A DNA stretch of 43,140 nt from CAZKRU01 sp964555235. GTDB lineage: Bacteria > Verrucomicrobiota > Verrucomicrobiia > Methylacidiphilales > CAMAQI01. Below the pieces are notes generated by a model. The model was not told the origin of the DNA. It was given only the letters and a program-made list of their open reading frames with translations, and ran no database searches. The stretch covers positions 1 to 43,140 of the forward strand of contig CAZKRU010000035.1 of the NCBI GenBank assembly GCA_964555235.1. Reading direction: 5' to 3'. This document shows positions 23,748-32,501 of this stretch, piece by piece. Positions within the stretch are counted from its first letter, which is position 1, and the number at the start of each line of letters is the position of its first letter. Made by a program: the position numbers and the translations under genes.

Positions 23748-25566
23748 TCATGTACTCAAGATCGGGAAGCGTTCCGGTCGGTGCATCGGCAGCCTCCATC
23801 TTTTCGTTCTTCCCGATTTGTACATTTTGCGTGGAAGCTTTTTCCAGCAGAATCGCAGCAGGACTCTTTGAATGATTTCCATCGACTTTAGCCTGGCTCA
23901 CATTTCCCAAATAAATGGCCGTTGGGTACCCCTCAAAGGTGTTCCCAATCAGGCTGACATTGCTCGCCGCCTGAAGACTCACCGCAGGAGCCCAATACAT
24001 TCTCAATGGATTGTCTTGCTTAAAACGGGCCGATGCGAGAGCCGCCGTTTCACGAAAAATATTGTTTTCGATCACAATTTTATTAAGCGCCCCCGCAGGA
24101 ACCTTGATACCGTCAGCATAGCCATAAATCGCCGCGCCCCCAGAACCTTCAAACGTACAGGATCGAATCGTCACGTTCGAGGGAGGCGGCCCTTCGTACC
24201 CATGTCGAAGTCCCCCCTTCAACAAGATCCCCGAATATCCACTCCCCTCAATTTTGCAATTTTCAATCAAGACATCACGCGTCGAAAGCAATATCCCTCG
24301 CGCCCGCATTCCACGAAACGTGCAACGTCGGATTTCGACTTTGGGTAGATAGGTCTCACTATACCAGAGATCATCCACCTTGATCGTCGACTTCATCGGT
24401 TCCACCACCTCGATTCGAAATTGCTTCGATACCGCATCCCAAACCGCCGACTTCACGGTCCAAGTCCCGGTGCTCGTTGATAAATCCGTACTCCCCCGAT
24501 GAAAGGTCAGCTTTTCCCCTGGAACCGGCAATGACCCACACCAACCAATCGGGCCGGGTAATGCGGCATAGAAAACATTCTCCCCCTCGACTTTTTTGAC
24601 CTGGCGATATTTTGAAGTCACATTGAATCCATCATCTCCCATCCCTTCATAGTATCCATCTTCAATCACAATGGATCCCTTACAAAAAGTGTAGTATTGG
24701 CAATCAATGGTCGTCGACATCAGTCGCCCACTCCCCGGCTTAATCCGGACCTGCACGCCACGTGAAGTGATATTCTCACACTCTTGCGCATGAATCCCCA
24801 TCCCCGGCGCAGCGTAGATATTGACCTTCTCCAAAACAATATTACGGCAAAGCACAAAATCGATTGCATAATGCCCATGAACCTCCAACCGCATCAGAAC
24901 CAGTTTCCCGACCGATGCCGGGAACCATTTGGCAAAGTGATCGCGCTGTTTCGGATTTCCCATTTTTCGAAACTCGAGCTTGAGGTGATTCTCATCCAGA
25001 CGCTCCGTCCGGGTAATCGCCGTTCCAAAAATATCCATATTGGCCAGAGGCAGTCGAGTGACCGGATCGTAATCCATCATCGCTTCGATTTTCCTTCCCT
25101 CGGGAAGCGGAAAGGCGGGATCGATTTCAATCTCAAGCGAGTTTTCAGTTCCTGCGGTGATTTTTCCCTGGGCGAAATATGGTTTTGCAGAATCGATGGT
25201 CAAATTTTTAACCACAATCCCATCACAATCCTTGAAGTAGAATGGGGACAATTTTCCGACCATGAGAATCACCGCCCCTTGCCCGTCAATCGTAAGTCCT
25301 TTGATTTTTTCGAACTTCAATCCGCCCTGCGGCAACAGAGCCGAACGCGAGGAGAGATAGTATGTCCCCTTGGAAAAGCGCAGAACCGGATTAGTTTTCC
25401 CCACACAGGCTTCGGCTGCCTTTTGTAAAATTCCCGTGTGATCAATCGCAGAGGGATCGGGAGGGGGAACTTGAATCACCTCACCTCCCACAGGAGTTTG
25501 AGACCCTCCGTCATTAATACAGATCCAAAAACCGATCAAGACCAGAAGGAGAAGGTTACTTTTCAT
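23734..25566 (-). CDS. Secreted right-handed beta-helix protein (paralogue 1)
   Basis: 610 residues from the ATG at 25566, chosen because MKSNLLLLVLIGFWICINDG makes a normal signal peptide and leaves a 7-bp gap to the previous gene. The body is a parallel beta-helix: GLTIDGQGAVILM, GIVVKNLTIDSAKPYF, VLIENCKIEGSGYSGILLKG, NVTIRSCTFEGSGGAAIYG, KIVIENNIFRE. Conserved blocks GRLMSTTIDCQYYTFCKG and GYYEGMGDDGFN recur in the paralogue at 27.9-29.8 kb and may form the active face. Beta-helix folds of this type serve as polysaccharide lyases, polygalacturonase-like hydrolases or epimerases. The exact activity is unassigned. Confidence 0.82.
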   Translation of the reverse strand: MKSNLLLLVLIGFWICINDGGSQTPVGGEVIQVPPPDPSAIDHTGILQKAAEACVGKTNPVLRFSKGTYYLSSRSALLPQGGLKFEKIKGLTIDGQGAVILMVGKLSPFYFKDCDGIVVKNLTIDSAKPYFAQGKITAGTENSLEIEIDPAFPLPEGRKIEAMMDYDPVTRLPLANMDIFGTAITRTERLDENHLKLEFRKMGNPKQRDHFAKWFPASVGKLVLMRLEVHGHYAIDFVLCRNIVLEKVNIYAAPGMGIHAQECENITSRGVQVRIKPGSGRLMSTTIDCQYYTFCKGSIVIEDGYYEGMGDDGFNVTSKYRQVKKVEGENVFYAALPGPIGWCGSLPVPGEKLTFHRGSTDLSTSTGTWTVKSAVWDAVSKQFRIEVVEPMKSTIKVDDLWYSETYLPKVEIRRCTFRGMRARGILLSTRDVLIENCKIEGSGYSGILLKGGLRHGYEGPPPSNVTIRSCTFEGSGGAAIYGYADGIKVPAGALNKIVIENNIFRETAALASARFKQDNPLRMYWAPAVSLQAASNVSLIGNTFEGYPTAIYLGNVSQAKVDGNHSKSPAAILLEKASTQNVQIGKNEKMEAADAPTGTLPDLEYMNDFR

Positions 25567-25573
25567 AGAGCAT

Positions 25574-26830
25574 TTAATAGGCAAGAATTTCAGAACGTCG
25601 CGGGAGATTTCGCAGGGCTTTTTCGCTGAGTCGCACATGGAGAATTTGCCTCATTTGGTGATCAATAAAAAGATGCAGCGATTCACCATCGGTCAGGAGA
25701 TCCGCATAGGAGACCATCGGCGTTGAGCCACCCCATCCGGTCAGCGTCGCCGGGTCTGCAGCGTTTGCCATTAGAAATCGCGGTTCCTCCCAAGTCCTTC
25801 CATCATCCTCTGAGAGTGAGACCCAAAGTTCCGTTCGATTGGTTTGTGACATATGTCCCGGCAAATTTTTGTTGTGATGAAAAGCCGCAAGCGTTTTTCC
25901 GTTGGAGAGATAAAACAACATCGGCGGCGCATCCGGATGCGCAAGCGTCGTCGGCGTCGGATCCGTCCAGGTTTTTCCTCCATCATCACTTCGTAACTCC
26001 CAAAGATATCCGGTCGGCGTTCTGACCATGAAGAGCACTTTATTGTGACCCAGATGAATCGGACGACCTTCATCCATCCGCTCGTAGGAGGGAACAAACC
26101 ATCCATTCGGCCAGGCTCCTGGCTGAAGCTCCCATCGTTTTCCGTTTTCAGTTCCCCGAAGCATAAACTGTTGCGTTTGGACCTTGCGCGCACTTCCTTC
26201 TCCACTCCACTCACCTGCATGGGAACCGAGCAACCAGACCCCGTCAGCCGTTTCGCACATCCGCATGGCTGACATCCCTCGGAAAAGCGGTGCGTTCTCC
26301 GGTCGAATCAAGGTCACCTCCGACCAGGTTAATCCCGAATCCGAAGAGGTTCGATATCCGATGGCGGCATTTTCAACTCCATCATAATCCGAGGTCAGCA
26401 TCGGCTCCGTTCCAAACGCATAAAGATGATGACTATTGCTCGGTTGAAAAGGAATCACCGCATGTTGGCTATATGGAACGACCCACGGCTCCACGGGATC
26501 CGACCAGGTCTTTCCGTGATCGGTGGAGCGTCGCAGATACATGGAATTTCCCTTACATTTCTTTTCAGCCCACGCGTAATGCATCGGACCGGCCGCATGA
26601 AAAAGAAGAATTTCACCGTTGCTTCCCCAGATCGCGCGGGGGTGACAAACAAAATCATCAATATGAATCCGCCGAACGTCCGCATTCAGATCCGCGAGAA
26701 CTCCGACCGTTTCATTTAAATGCCATTGGGCCGGAAGCTTTTTGCATTCAAAATCACGACCGGCAATTTGCACCGTGGGTTGAAGAACGATCCGGCATTC
26801 GCGACTGGAAGTTAACGGTTGTTTTTGCAT
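25574..26830 (-). CDS. BNR/Asp-box sialidase-fold protein
   Basis: 418 residues from ATG 26830; an upstream GTG at 26842 would add four. Four Asp boxes (S-x-D-x-G-x-T-W) mark the blades: STDHGKTWS, SSDSGLTWSE, SDDGGKTWTD and SEDDGRTWEE. This indicates a six-bladed propeller as in exo-sialidases. The FRIP arginine motif of true GH33 sialidases is not recognisable (nearest HPRAIWG). No signal peptide, so it may act in the cytoplasm or periplasm by another route. First gene of the operon that includes the beta-helix, rhamnosidase and acetylesterase genes, with a promoter and palindrome just upstream. Sialidase activity is plausible but not shown. Confidence 0.75.
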   Translation of the reverse strand: MQKQPLTSSRECRIVLQPTVQIAGRDFECKKLPAQWHLNETVGVLADLNADVRRIHIDDFVCHPRAIWGSNGEILLFHAAGPMHYAWAEKKCKGNSMYLRRSTDHGKTWSDPVEPWVVPYSQHAVIPFQPSNSHHLYAFGTEPMLTSDYDGVENAAIGYRTSSDSGLTWSEVTLIRPENAPLFRGMSAMRMCETADGVWLLGSHAGEWSGEGSARKVQTQQFMLRGTENGKRWELQPGAWPNGWFVPSYERMDEGRPIHLGHNKVLFMVRTPTGYLWELRSDDGGKTWTDPTPTTLAHPDAPPMLFYLSNGKTLAAFHHNKNLPGHMSQTNRTELWVSLSEDDGRTWEEPRFLMANAADPATLTGWGGSTPMVSYADLLTDGESLHLFIDHQMRQILHVRLSEKALRNLPRRSEILAY

Positions 26831-26883
26831 AAGAATGATCACTCAATGTGGGTAGATTTTAAGAGCGGAGTCACTAAGATATC

Positions 26884-26917
26884 CTGTGATATATCACAGA
26901 TTTTATTCGTTTGTCAA
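26884..26917 (-). promoter_or_regulatory. Promoter with perfect 16-bp operator palindrome
   Basis: CTGTGATATATCACAG (26884-26899) is a perfect palindrome. On the minus strand TTGACA (26917-26912) and, after 18 bp, TATATC (26893-26888) form the promoter, so the palindrome covers the -10 box. It lies 54 bp upstream of the sialidase-fold start. Near-copies precede two other units (29812 and 34207). Confidence 0.75.
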
Positions 26918-27019
26918 ATTCATTCCCTTTCTCACTCTCAAATTCCCGTTCAGAGCCTTGAGGATTTTATCCCGTAAAAGGATGAAGGTAAAGCAGATGC
27001 ATCTTCCGCACGTGAGAAG

Positions 27020-27907
27020 TTAGCTCCCCATTAATTTTTTCATCCAATTCAGACCTTTTTCCTTCCATTGCGGAAAGTCATCTCCCGGCATCCCAGATCC
27101 TCCGCCATGTCCTCCCCGGTTGAAATAATGCGCTTCCACTGAAACTCCGGCGTTCTTGAGTGCGGATTCCATCACTCGGCTGTTTTCCGCGTTTACTACT
27201 TTGTCATCCAACGCGTGCGCAATGAAGGTGGGCGGCGTATTGATCGAGACTCGGCTCTCCGCAGAGAATTGCTGAAGTAATTCCGGTGTCGCTCGGATTG
27301 TCTGATCGGAAGTCATTCCAAAAAAGTTTTTAAAAGAACCTTGGTGAATGTAATCCGGGTGAGTTGAAATCACCGAATAAATCAGGATTAAAAAATCCGG
27401 TCGAGCGCTCTCCTGATCGATGGCATCGCCCAACAGTTTCTCGGCGTGAGAATCATCCGTGGCGACACAGGCAGCCAGATGTCCTCCTGCAGAAAAACCG
27501 ATGACGCCGAGCGTTGAAACGCCCCATTCCGAAGCACGACCTCGTACCAACCGAAGCGCTCGTTGCGCATCCTGAAGTGGAATCGGATAGTGGTACCCTT
27601 CGTTTTCAGCCGATCCAGCGATTCTGTATTTCACAATGAAAACGGCAATTCCTTGCTCTTGAAACCATTCCGCCGCAGGAATCGCCTCTTTCTGAAAATT
27701 GAGTTTGGAATAACCGCCCCCCGGATAGAGAAGAAGTCCTATTCCGAGATTTTTCTCTTTGGAGGGGAGGTAAGGATAGATTTGTGGCTCGGAAACCGAG
27801 TAGATGAAACCGATTTCGTCGGTTCTTTCGTTTCCAACCGAGCTCTCTTTAACAATAGATCCAGGAGGAAGTCCCGGCCAAACAGGAATCGGTTCAGGAA
27901 GATGCAT
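27020..27907 (-). CDS. Alpha/beta-hydrolase esterase (BD-FAE/acetylxylan-esterase-like)
   Basis: 295 residues. Visible features: oxyanion region YPGGGYSKLN, nucleophile elbow GFSAGGHLAA, acid in ALDDKVVNAEN, and catalytic His in NRGGHGGGSG. This order and the GGGY motif match the bacterial carbohydrate esterases of the BD-FAE/Axe2-like group, which remove acetyl or feruloyl groups from polysaccharides. There is no evident signal peptide (starts MHLPEPIPVWPGLPPG). The start follows the stop of beta-helix paralogue 2 by one base, so the two are co-translated, and the substrate is probably a fragment released by that protein. Confidence 0.83.
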   Translation of the reverse strand: MHLPEPIPVWPGLPPGSIVKESSVGNERTDEIGFIYSVSEPQIYPYLPSKEKNLGIGLLLYPGGGYSKLNFQKEAIPAAEWFQEQGIAVFIVKYRIAGSAENEGYHYPIPLQDAQRALRLVRGRASEWGVSTLGVIGFSAGGHLAACVATDDSHAEKLLGDAIDQESARPDFLILIYSVISTHPDYIHQGSFKNFFGMTSDQTIRATPELLQQFSAESRVSINTPPTFIAHALDDKVVNAENSRVMESALKNAGVSVEAHYFNRGGHGGGSGMPGDDFPQWKEKGLNWMKKLMGS

Positions 27908-27908
27908 T

Positions 27909-29762
27909 CTATCGAAAGATATTCACATAGTTGATCGTCGAATCGTATTCCAAACCGTTTGATTTCTCAGTAAGACCGCTATTATTTTTGAGTTGAATCG
28001 CGGAAGTTCGTCCCTCACAAGTGAGCATCAAAGAAGGTTCCTTGAACTGATTGTCCGTAATTTGAATATGACTGGCCCGGTCAAAAAAGAGTGCCGTTGG
28101 ATAACCGCTGATTTTATTGTTATGAAGGGTCACATTCGCCACCGCCGTCAAACAGAGCGCCGAATTCCAGTAAACCCATCGAGGGTGATCCTTTTTAAAT
28201 CTCAGAGCAGCCAATGCCGGATTTTCGCGAATGGTGTTCCCCTCGATCACAATCTGTTGATGGACACCCCCTGGTTCCGGGACACTGGCATCCGCATAAA
28301 TGGCAGTTCCTCCACACCCATCGAAGGTATTATTGCGAATAATGATGTTGCTCACCGCAGGACCTTGAAAAGCACTCCGCTTTCCAGCCATGAGAATAAT
28401 TCCCGAAAATGCTGGCGCCTCAATCTTACAATCTTCCACGAGAATATCACGGGTGGAAAAGAGCAGCGCTCGGGCACGCATTCCCTTGAACGTCGAACGA
28501 AGAACACGGGCTTTGGGTAAATAGGACTGATCGGCCATAAAATCCTTCACCGTCACTCCGGAGGGAAGGGACTCCGTGATTTCCGTGACGAATACTTTTG
28601 CGGAAGGATCCCATCGGCTCTTTTTCACCGTCACCACCCCACGAAGTGCCAAACTTTTCGAATCAACAATCTCGATCTTGGCTCCCGGATCCGGAGTCGG
28701 ACCACGCCAAGTCCCGCCCTCCACCAATGACTCAAACGTCGTGGGAGTCAGAATTTTCGTAATGGTTTTGTACTTCGCACAAATATTTAAGCCGTCATCG
28801 CCCATCCCCTCAAAGTAGCAATCTTCAATGGTAATTGTCCCCTTGCAATGAGTGTAGTACTGACAGTCGGCCGTGGTGGACATCAGACGACCACTCCCGG
28901 GGCGAATCCGTACCGCCACCCGCTTTAGTGAGATGTTCTCCACTTGCGCCGCATGGATCCCCATTCCTGCGGCGGTGTAAATTGAAAAATCCTCCAAGGA
29001 TAAATTTTTGCATTCCTCCGCCGTAAACCCGTAATTTCCATAAACGATATGCCTTAAAACCATGAGTTTTCCCTTGAGAGTTTCAAAGGTTTTCCTGAAA
29101 TGGGCCTCCTGCTTCGGATCGGAAGGGGTTCTTAACTGAATTCGTAAAACTTGGGGCCGAATCAACTGACAGGAGGCAATGCCTGAATTGGCGAGCACAT
29201 CGATATTGCCAATTGGAAAGCGACTCACGGGATCGTAATCCATCATCGCTTCAAATTTTTCCTCACCGGTAACCGGATATTCCTTATCGATTTCAATCTC
29301 ACAGGTGAGATCGTGAGCTTCCAAAACCCGTCCTTGAGAAAAGTAAGGACGCCCCCAATCAATCGTCAGATTTTTAAGAAGGATCTCCTTACAACGAACG
29401 AATTGAAGCGCATTCACCCGGCCCTTGAACATTAAAGTGGAGCCGTTTCCGTCAATCGTCAGTCCGTTGAACCCTTCAAAATAGAGCGCTTTTTTGGGTG
29501 TGATCGCAAGGGCTTGCTCGGAAATTTCATACTGTCCTTTGGGAAGAACGAGGCGATGACAATCGTAATTCAGACAGGCAGCAATCGCATCCAAGAAAGC
29601 GTGCGTGTCATCCTTTCCATCATTCGGGATCGCCCCGAATTGCGCGACCGTGATATTTTCGGGTGGCGGAGGCATCTGATAGGAAGCCGGCATCGCCAAC
29701 TCCCTCCCGAATGCAGCAAACGACACTGTAAGAAATAGGATAAATTTGGATAAAAATGACAT
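27909..29762 (-). CDS. Secreted right-handed beta-helix protein (paralogue 2)
   Basis: 617 residues from ATG 29762, where MSFLSKFILFLTVSFAAFG forms a signal peptide; the frame runs upstream but lacks a reason to start earlier. Like paralogue 1 it has NITVAQFGAIPNDGKDDTHA (typical of GH28/pectate-lyase-like folds), then helix turns GLTIDGNGSTLMF, ILLKNLTIDWGRPYF, ILVEDCKIEAPAFSGI, NIIIRNNTFDGCGGTAI, and the shared blocks GRLMSTTADCQYYTHCKG and CYFEGMGDDGLN. Preceded about 50 bp upstream by the GTGATATATCtC box and transcribed with the esterase. Cuts or modifies an acidic or rhamnose-bearing polysaccharide, by inference only. Confidence 0.82.
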   Translation of the reverse strand: MSFLSKFILFLTVSFAAFGRELAMPASYQMPPPPENITVAQFGAIPNDGKDDTHAFLDAIAACLNYDCHRLVLPKGQYEISEQALAITPKKALYFEGFNGLTIDGNGSTLMFKGRVNALQFVRCKEILLKNLTIDWGRPYFSQGRVLEAHDLTCEIEIDKEYPVTGEEKFEAMMDYDPVSRFPIGNIDVLANSGIASCQLIRPQVLRIQLRTPSDPKQEAHFRKTFETLKGKLMVLRHIVYGNYGFTAEECKNLSLEDFSIYTAAGMGIHAAQVENISLKRVAVRIRPGSGRLMSTTADCQYYTHCKGTITIEDCYFEGMGDDGLNICAKYKTITKILTPTTFESLVEGGTWRGPTPDPGAKIEIVDSKSLALRGVVTVKKSRWDPSAKVFVTEITESLPSGVTVKDFMADQSYLPKARVLRSTFKGMRARALLFSTRDILVEDCKIEAPAFSGIILMAGKRSAFQGPAVSNIIIRNNTFDGCGGTAIYADASVPEPGGVHQQIVIEGNTIRENPALAALRFKKDHPRWVYWNSALCLTAVANVTLHNNKISGYPTALFFDRASHIQITDNQFKEPSLMLTCEGRTSAIQLKNNSGLTEKSNGLEYDSTINYVNIFR

Positions 29763-29811
29763 GTTCGATTCCTTCCAAGGCGAACCTACCTTCGTTAAAG
29801 AAAAAGTCAAC

Positions 29812-29823
29812 GTGATATATCTC
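29812..29823 (-). promoter_or_regulatory. Operator-like box GTGATATATCTC before beta-helix 2
   Basis: Eleven of twelve positions match the core of the palindrome at 26884. It lies 50 bp upstream of the ATG at 29762. On the minus strand its TATATC could serve as the -10 with TTCAAT 16 bp ahead. Same orientation and distance as in the other two sites. Confidence 0.6.
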
Positions 29824-29878
29824 TTAATATACTTTATTGAAGTTTTGAGTGATCCTGATGACCATCAAAGCTCCGGCT

Positions 29879-30688
29879 TTAGCCCTTCGGTGAAAATTTC
29901 TGTCGGTAGAGGTGCGGCGTGTATCTGGCGACTTGTACGAACGACCGATGGAAAGAGACCGAGTCGGAGTAGCCCATCTCTTCCGCAATCTCCTTAATCG
30001 GTTTACGCGTCTCACGCAACAACTGCCTTGCCTCGTTCACTCGGAGCTGACGAATGTATTTCCCGGGAGAAACTCCATAGTGTTTGAAAAATCGAACCCG
30101 AAAATGACTTTCAGAACAGCCGGCCCGTGATGCCAATTGACGCATGGATAAGAGCTTTCCAAGGTTCCCTCGAATCCACTCCCCGATCGATTCCATATTT
30201 TGAGCGCTCGCGGACTCTTCTTTTTGAAGGGATGTTCTGATAAAGAGAGGTGCGATGCATAATTTCAAGAGCGCCTCTCTCATTTCATTACGGATCGGAT
30301 TCGCCGCTTGAGCCGCGAGCGTCATCGCGCGCTTTACATCAATCGCTGTCGCTTGAGATGGTTTGGATGAACTCAAAAGATAGCCATTCCTCAGAGACTC
30401 TAGTTTTGAAAAAAGAGGATCCTGAACAGTGCCTGCGTCGTTCGAAATCGAAAAATGCATGACCGAAGCGCGAACGCGGGGAGTTTCCACTTCGCCACAA
30501 AATTTCGTATGGGGGAAAATCAGAATTCCCTGATTCTTTGAAAGCATGATTTTATCTTTCTCCCTCAGGATGAGGCGAACGGACCCCGAATGAATAAATA
30601 GAAAGTCGAAATGCGGCCAGATTGCCGGACCGACCGGATGCGCTCTGTCAAATTGCCCGTCACTGTGCAAAAGCAATTTCACACTCAT
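29879..30688 (-). CDS. AraC-family transcriptional regulator
   Basis: 269 residues. The N-terminal half is a cupin-like sensor (HFDFLFIHSGSVRLILREKD, GILIFPHTKFCGEV). The C-terminal ~100 residues are the double helix-turn-helix of AraC/XylS proteins (LLSMRQLASRAGCSESHFRV, FFKHYGVSPGKYIRQLRVNE, IKEIAEEMGYSDSVSFHRSF). It is probably an activator responding to a sugar. It sits directly upstream of the beta-helix/esterase operon in the same direction and starts 33 bp from the divergent ferritin-like gene. It is the best local candidate to control the glycan genes. Whether it or a protein elsewhere binds the GTGATATATCAC palindrome is unknown; AraC sites are usually direct repeats. Confidence 0.88.
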   Translation of the reverse strand: MSVKLLLHSDGQFDRAHPVGPAIWPHFDFLFIHSGSVRLILREKDKIMLSKNQGILIFPHTKFCGEVETPRVRASVMHFSISNDAGTVQDPLFSKLESLRNGYLLSSSKPSQATAIDVKRAMTLAAQAANPIRNEMREALLKLCIAPLFIRTSLQKEESASAQNMESIGEWIRGNLGKLLSMRQLASRAGCSESHFRVRFFKHYGVSPGKYIRQLRVNEARQLLRETRKPIKEIAEEMGYSDSVSFHRSFVQVARYTPHLYRQKFSPKG

Positions 30689-30721
30689 CCACTGATTATC
30701 AATAAATCAGCGTTCTTATCA

Positions 30722-32041
30722 ATGGCAAAGCCGATCGCCTCAGATTATTCTAAGTCCATGAAATTGACCACCCGACATGAAACCAATCGAATCCATGCAA
30801 AACGCTCCCCTTCTCCGACTGAGAACAAAACCCGATCAGAAACCGTCATCCGTCGCTTGAAACGCCTCCAGGCGTTAGAAACCCTCTCCTTTCGACTTCT
30901 CGGAGGATGGCTGCCTGGAATCGCGAATTGGGAGATCAAGCATGCCGTGGGACCTCATCTTTGGCAGGACGCCCAACACAGCCGGGAAATCCGAACACGA
31001 CTTTGGGAGCTTCGAGTGATGAATCCCGATCGGGAGTTTGATCAAGAGGCCCATCAAATTGTTCAGGGACTCTCTTGCGCCCAGAAAGATTATGAGTTCT
31101 TGGGCGGACTCTACCGGGTCCTCAAATCCGAACTTCTCCACGCTTATCAAAATATGATGAACAAAACGCATCCCATCTATGACGCCCCCACGGTCGCAAT
31201 CCTGAGCAGGATCGTCTCCGAAAAGGAGAGTCAAATTCGATGGGCAGAGGAAGCACTCTCAACCTTGGTCGATACCGAGGAAAAGAAAAGAGAGCTGGCT
31301 CGATGGGAAGAATATCTTCGGGATCTCATCCGTTCCTGTCATGGAGTCGATCTGAGTGTTGAAGATTCGAGTGAAGAGCTCCCGGTGGCTCCTCCGGGCT
31401 ACTCCTCGCTTCTCCCTTTCAGCCGGGCCCATCGGGATGAACGATTTAAGATCAATATTCAAGGCATGGATCTCCCCACGGACGACGACCGTGAAGCAAA
31501 AGTGCTCTTCCAATTTTTTAATTACGCCCAAGAAATGCAGGCCGCAGAAACCCTGGGAAGCGTTCTTTGGGAAGCAGACGGAATGGAGTGGGAGTTTTAC
31601 TACGATATCGCGAGACATTGCTACGATGAGGAACGCCACTCGGCAATGGGGGATCTCCGACTTCAGGAATTAGGACATCATGTCACCGATTTTCCAAACT
31701 CCATCTCCAACTATGCGTGGCGACAGTTGATCGATCCTCTGAAAAGATACTGCGTTCTCACTTATGTGATCGAGGCCGATTCCTTTAAATATAAACACCA
31801 AACGTATCAGGATCATCTTCGAAATGAGGATATGGAATCCGCAGAAGCCGTTTTGTACGACATCATGGATGAAACGATGCATGTTCGCATGGGACAGAAA
31901 TGGGTTCCTAAATTAATGGAAAAGTATGGATATCAGGAACCGCTCGATAAACTTGTGACAGAATGCCGGGAATTGCTAGTCAATCACTCCACTTCTCCCA
32001 TGCAGCGCAAATCAGCGAACTCAGTCAAAAAAGCCACCTAA
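30722..32041 (+). CDS. Ferritin-like di-iron domain protein
   Basis: 439 residues from ATG 30722; MKLTTRHETN at 30758 is an alternative start that leaves more room for a promoter against the divergent AraC gene. Mostly helical. The C-terminal half carries the likely di-iron ligands EMQAAETLGS, DEERHSAMG and DETMHVRMGQKW in ferritin-like order. An earlier helix set (LWQDAQHSREIRTRLWELR, YEFLGGLYRVLKSELLHAY) may be a degenerate first half. This resembles the ferritin-like domain proteins annotated in PVC bacteria, role undefined. Followed after 13 bp by the YhcH-type gene, with which it is probably co-transcribed. An oxygenase or oxidase is as likely as iron storage. Confidence 0.65.
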   Translation: MAKPIASDYSKSMKLTTRHETNRIHAKRSPSPTENKTRSETVIRRLKRLQALETLSFRLLGGWLPGIANWEIKHAVGPHLWQDAQHSREIRTRLWELRVMNPDREFDQEAHQIVQGLSCAQKDYEFLGGLYRVLKSELLHAYQNMMNKTHPIYDAPTVAILSRIVSEKESQIRWAEEALSTLVDTEEKKRELARWEEYLRDLIRSCHGVDLSVEDSSEELPVAPPGYSSLLPFSRAHRDERFKINIQGMDLPTDDDREAKVLFQFFNYAQEMQAAETLGSVLWEADGMEWEFYYDIARHCYDEERHSAMGDLRLQELGHHVTDFPNSISNYAWRQLIDPLKRYCVLTYVIEADSFKYKHQTYQDHLRNEDMESAEAVLYDIMDETMHVRMGQKWVPKLMEKYGYQEPLDKLVTECRELLVNHSTSPMQRKSANSVKKAT

Positions 32042-32054
32042 TCTAGAAACTCAT

Positions 32055-32501
32055 ATGATCATCGACCACCTTGAAAATTTTTCTCACTATCATCACCTGC
32101 ATCCGCTCATGCCCTCCGTGAGTGATTTTCTCTCAAAAACAGACCTCACCAAGTTTGATTCCGGATGCCATGAAATTGACGGCGAGAAACTCTACTTGAG
32201 TGTGACCCGCAATACCGACGCTCCAACAACCCCGCCCCTTCTGGAATGTCATCGCCTTTACTGGGATATCCAAATTGCGGCGAAAGGAGAGGGCGTGATC
32301 TGGTGGAAGCATCTCCGTGAATGCTCCCGCTTTCAAAATCCTTACAACCTGGAAAAGGATTATCTCCTCATGGAGGATCCTCATGAAATCGAACTCCCTT
32401 GGAATCCGCATTACTTTGCGATCTTCATGCCGCAAGATGCCCATACCACCTTCGCCAAAAACCGCGATCTTATTAAGAGCGTGATTAAGTTAAGAATTTA
32501 A
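32055..32501 (+). CDS. YhcH/YjgK/YiaL family protein (NanQ-like sugar anomerase)
   Basis: 148 residues, one cupin-like jelly roll. Family features: LECHRLYWDIQIAAKGEGVI and HYFAIFMPQDAHTTFAKN with the conserved His after the P-x-D-A pattern. E. coli NanQ (YhcH) is a sialic-acid anomerase that speeds mutarotation ahead of NanA. Here the gene converges on a nanA-like gene, their ends overlapping by 17 bp, which supports a shared sialic-acid-type substrate although the strands differ. Cytoplasmic. Confidence 0.82.
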   Translation: MIIDHLENFSHYHHLHPLMPSVSDFLSKTDLTKFDSGCHEIDGEKLYLSVTRNTDAPTTPPLLECHRLYWDIQIAAKGEGVIWWKHLRECSRFQNPYNLEKDYLLMEDPHEIELPWNPHYFAIFMPQDAHTTFAKNRDLIKSVIKLRI

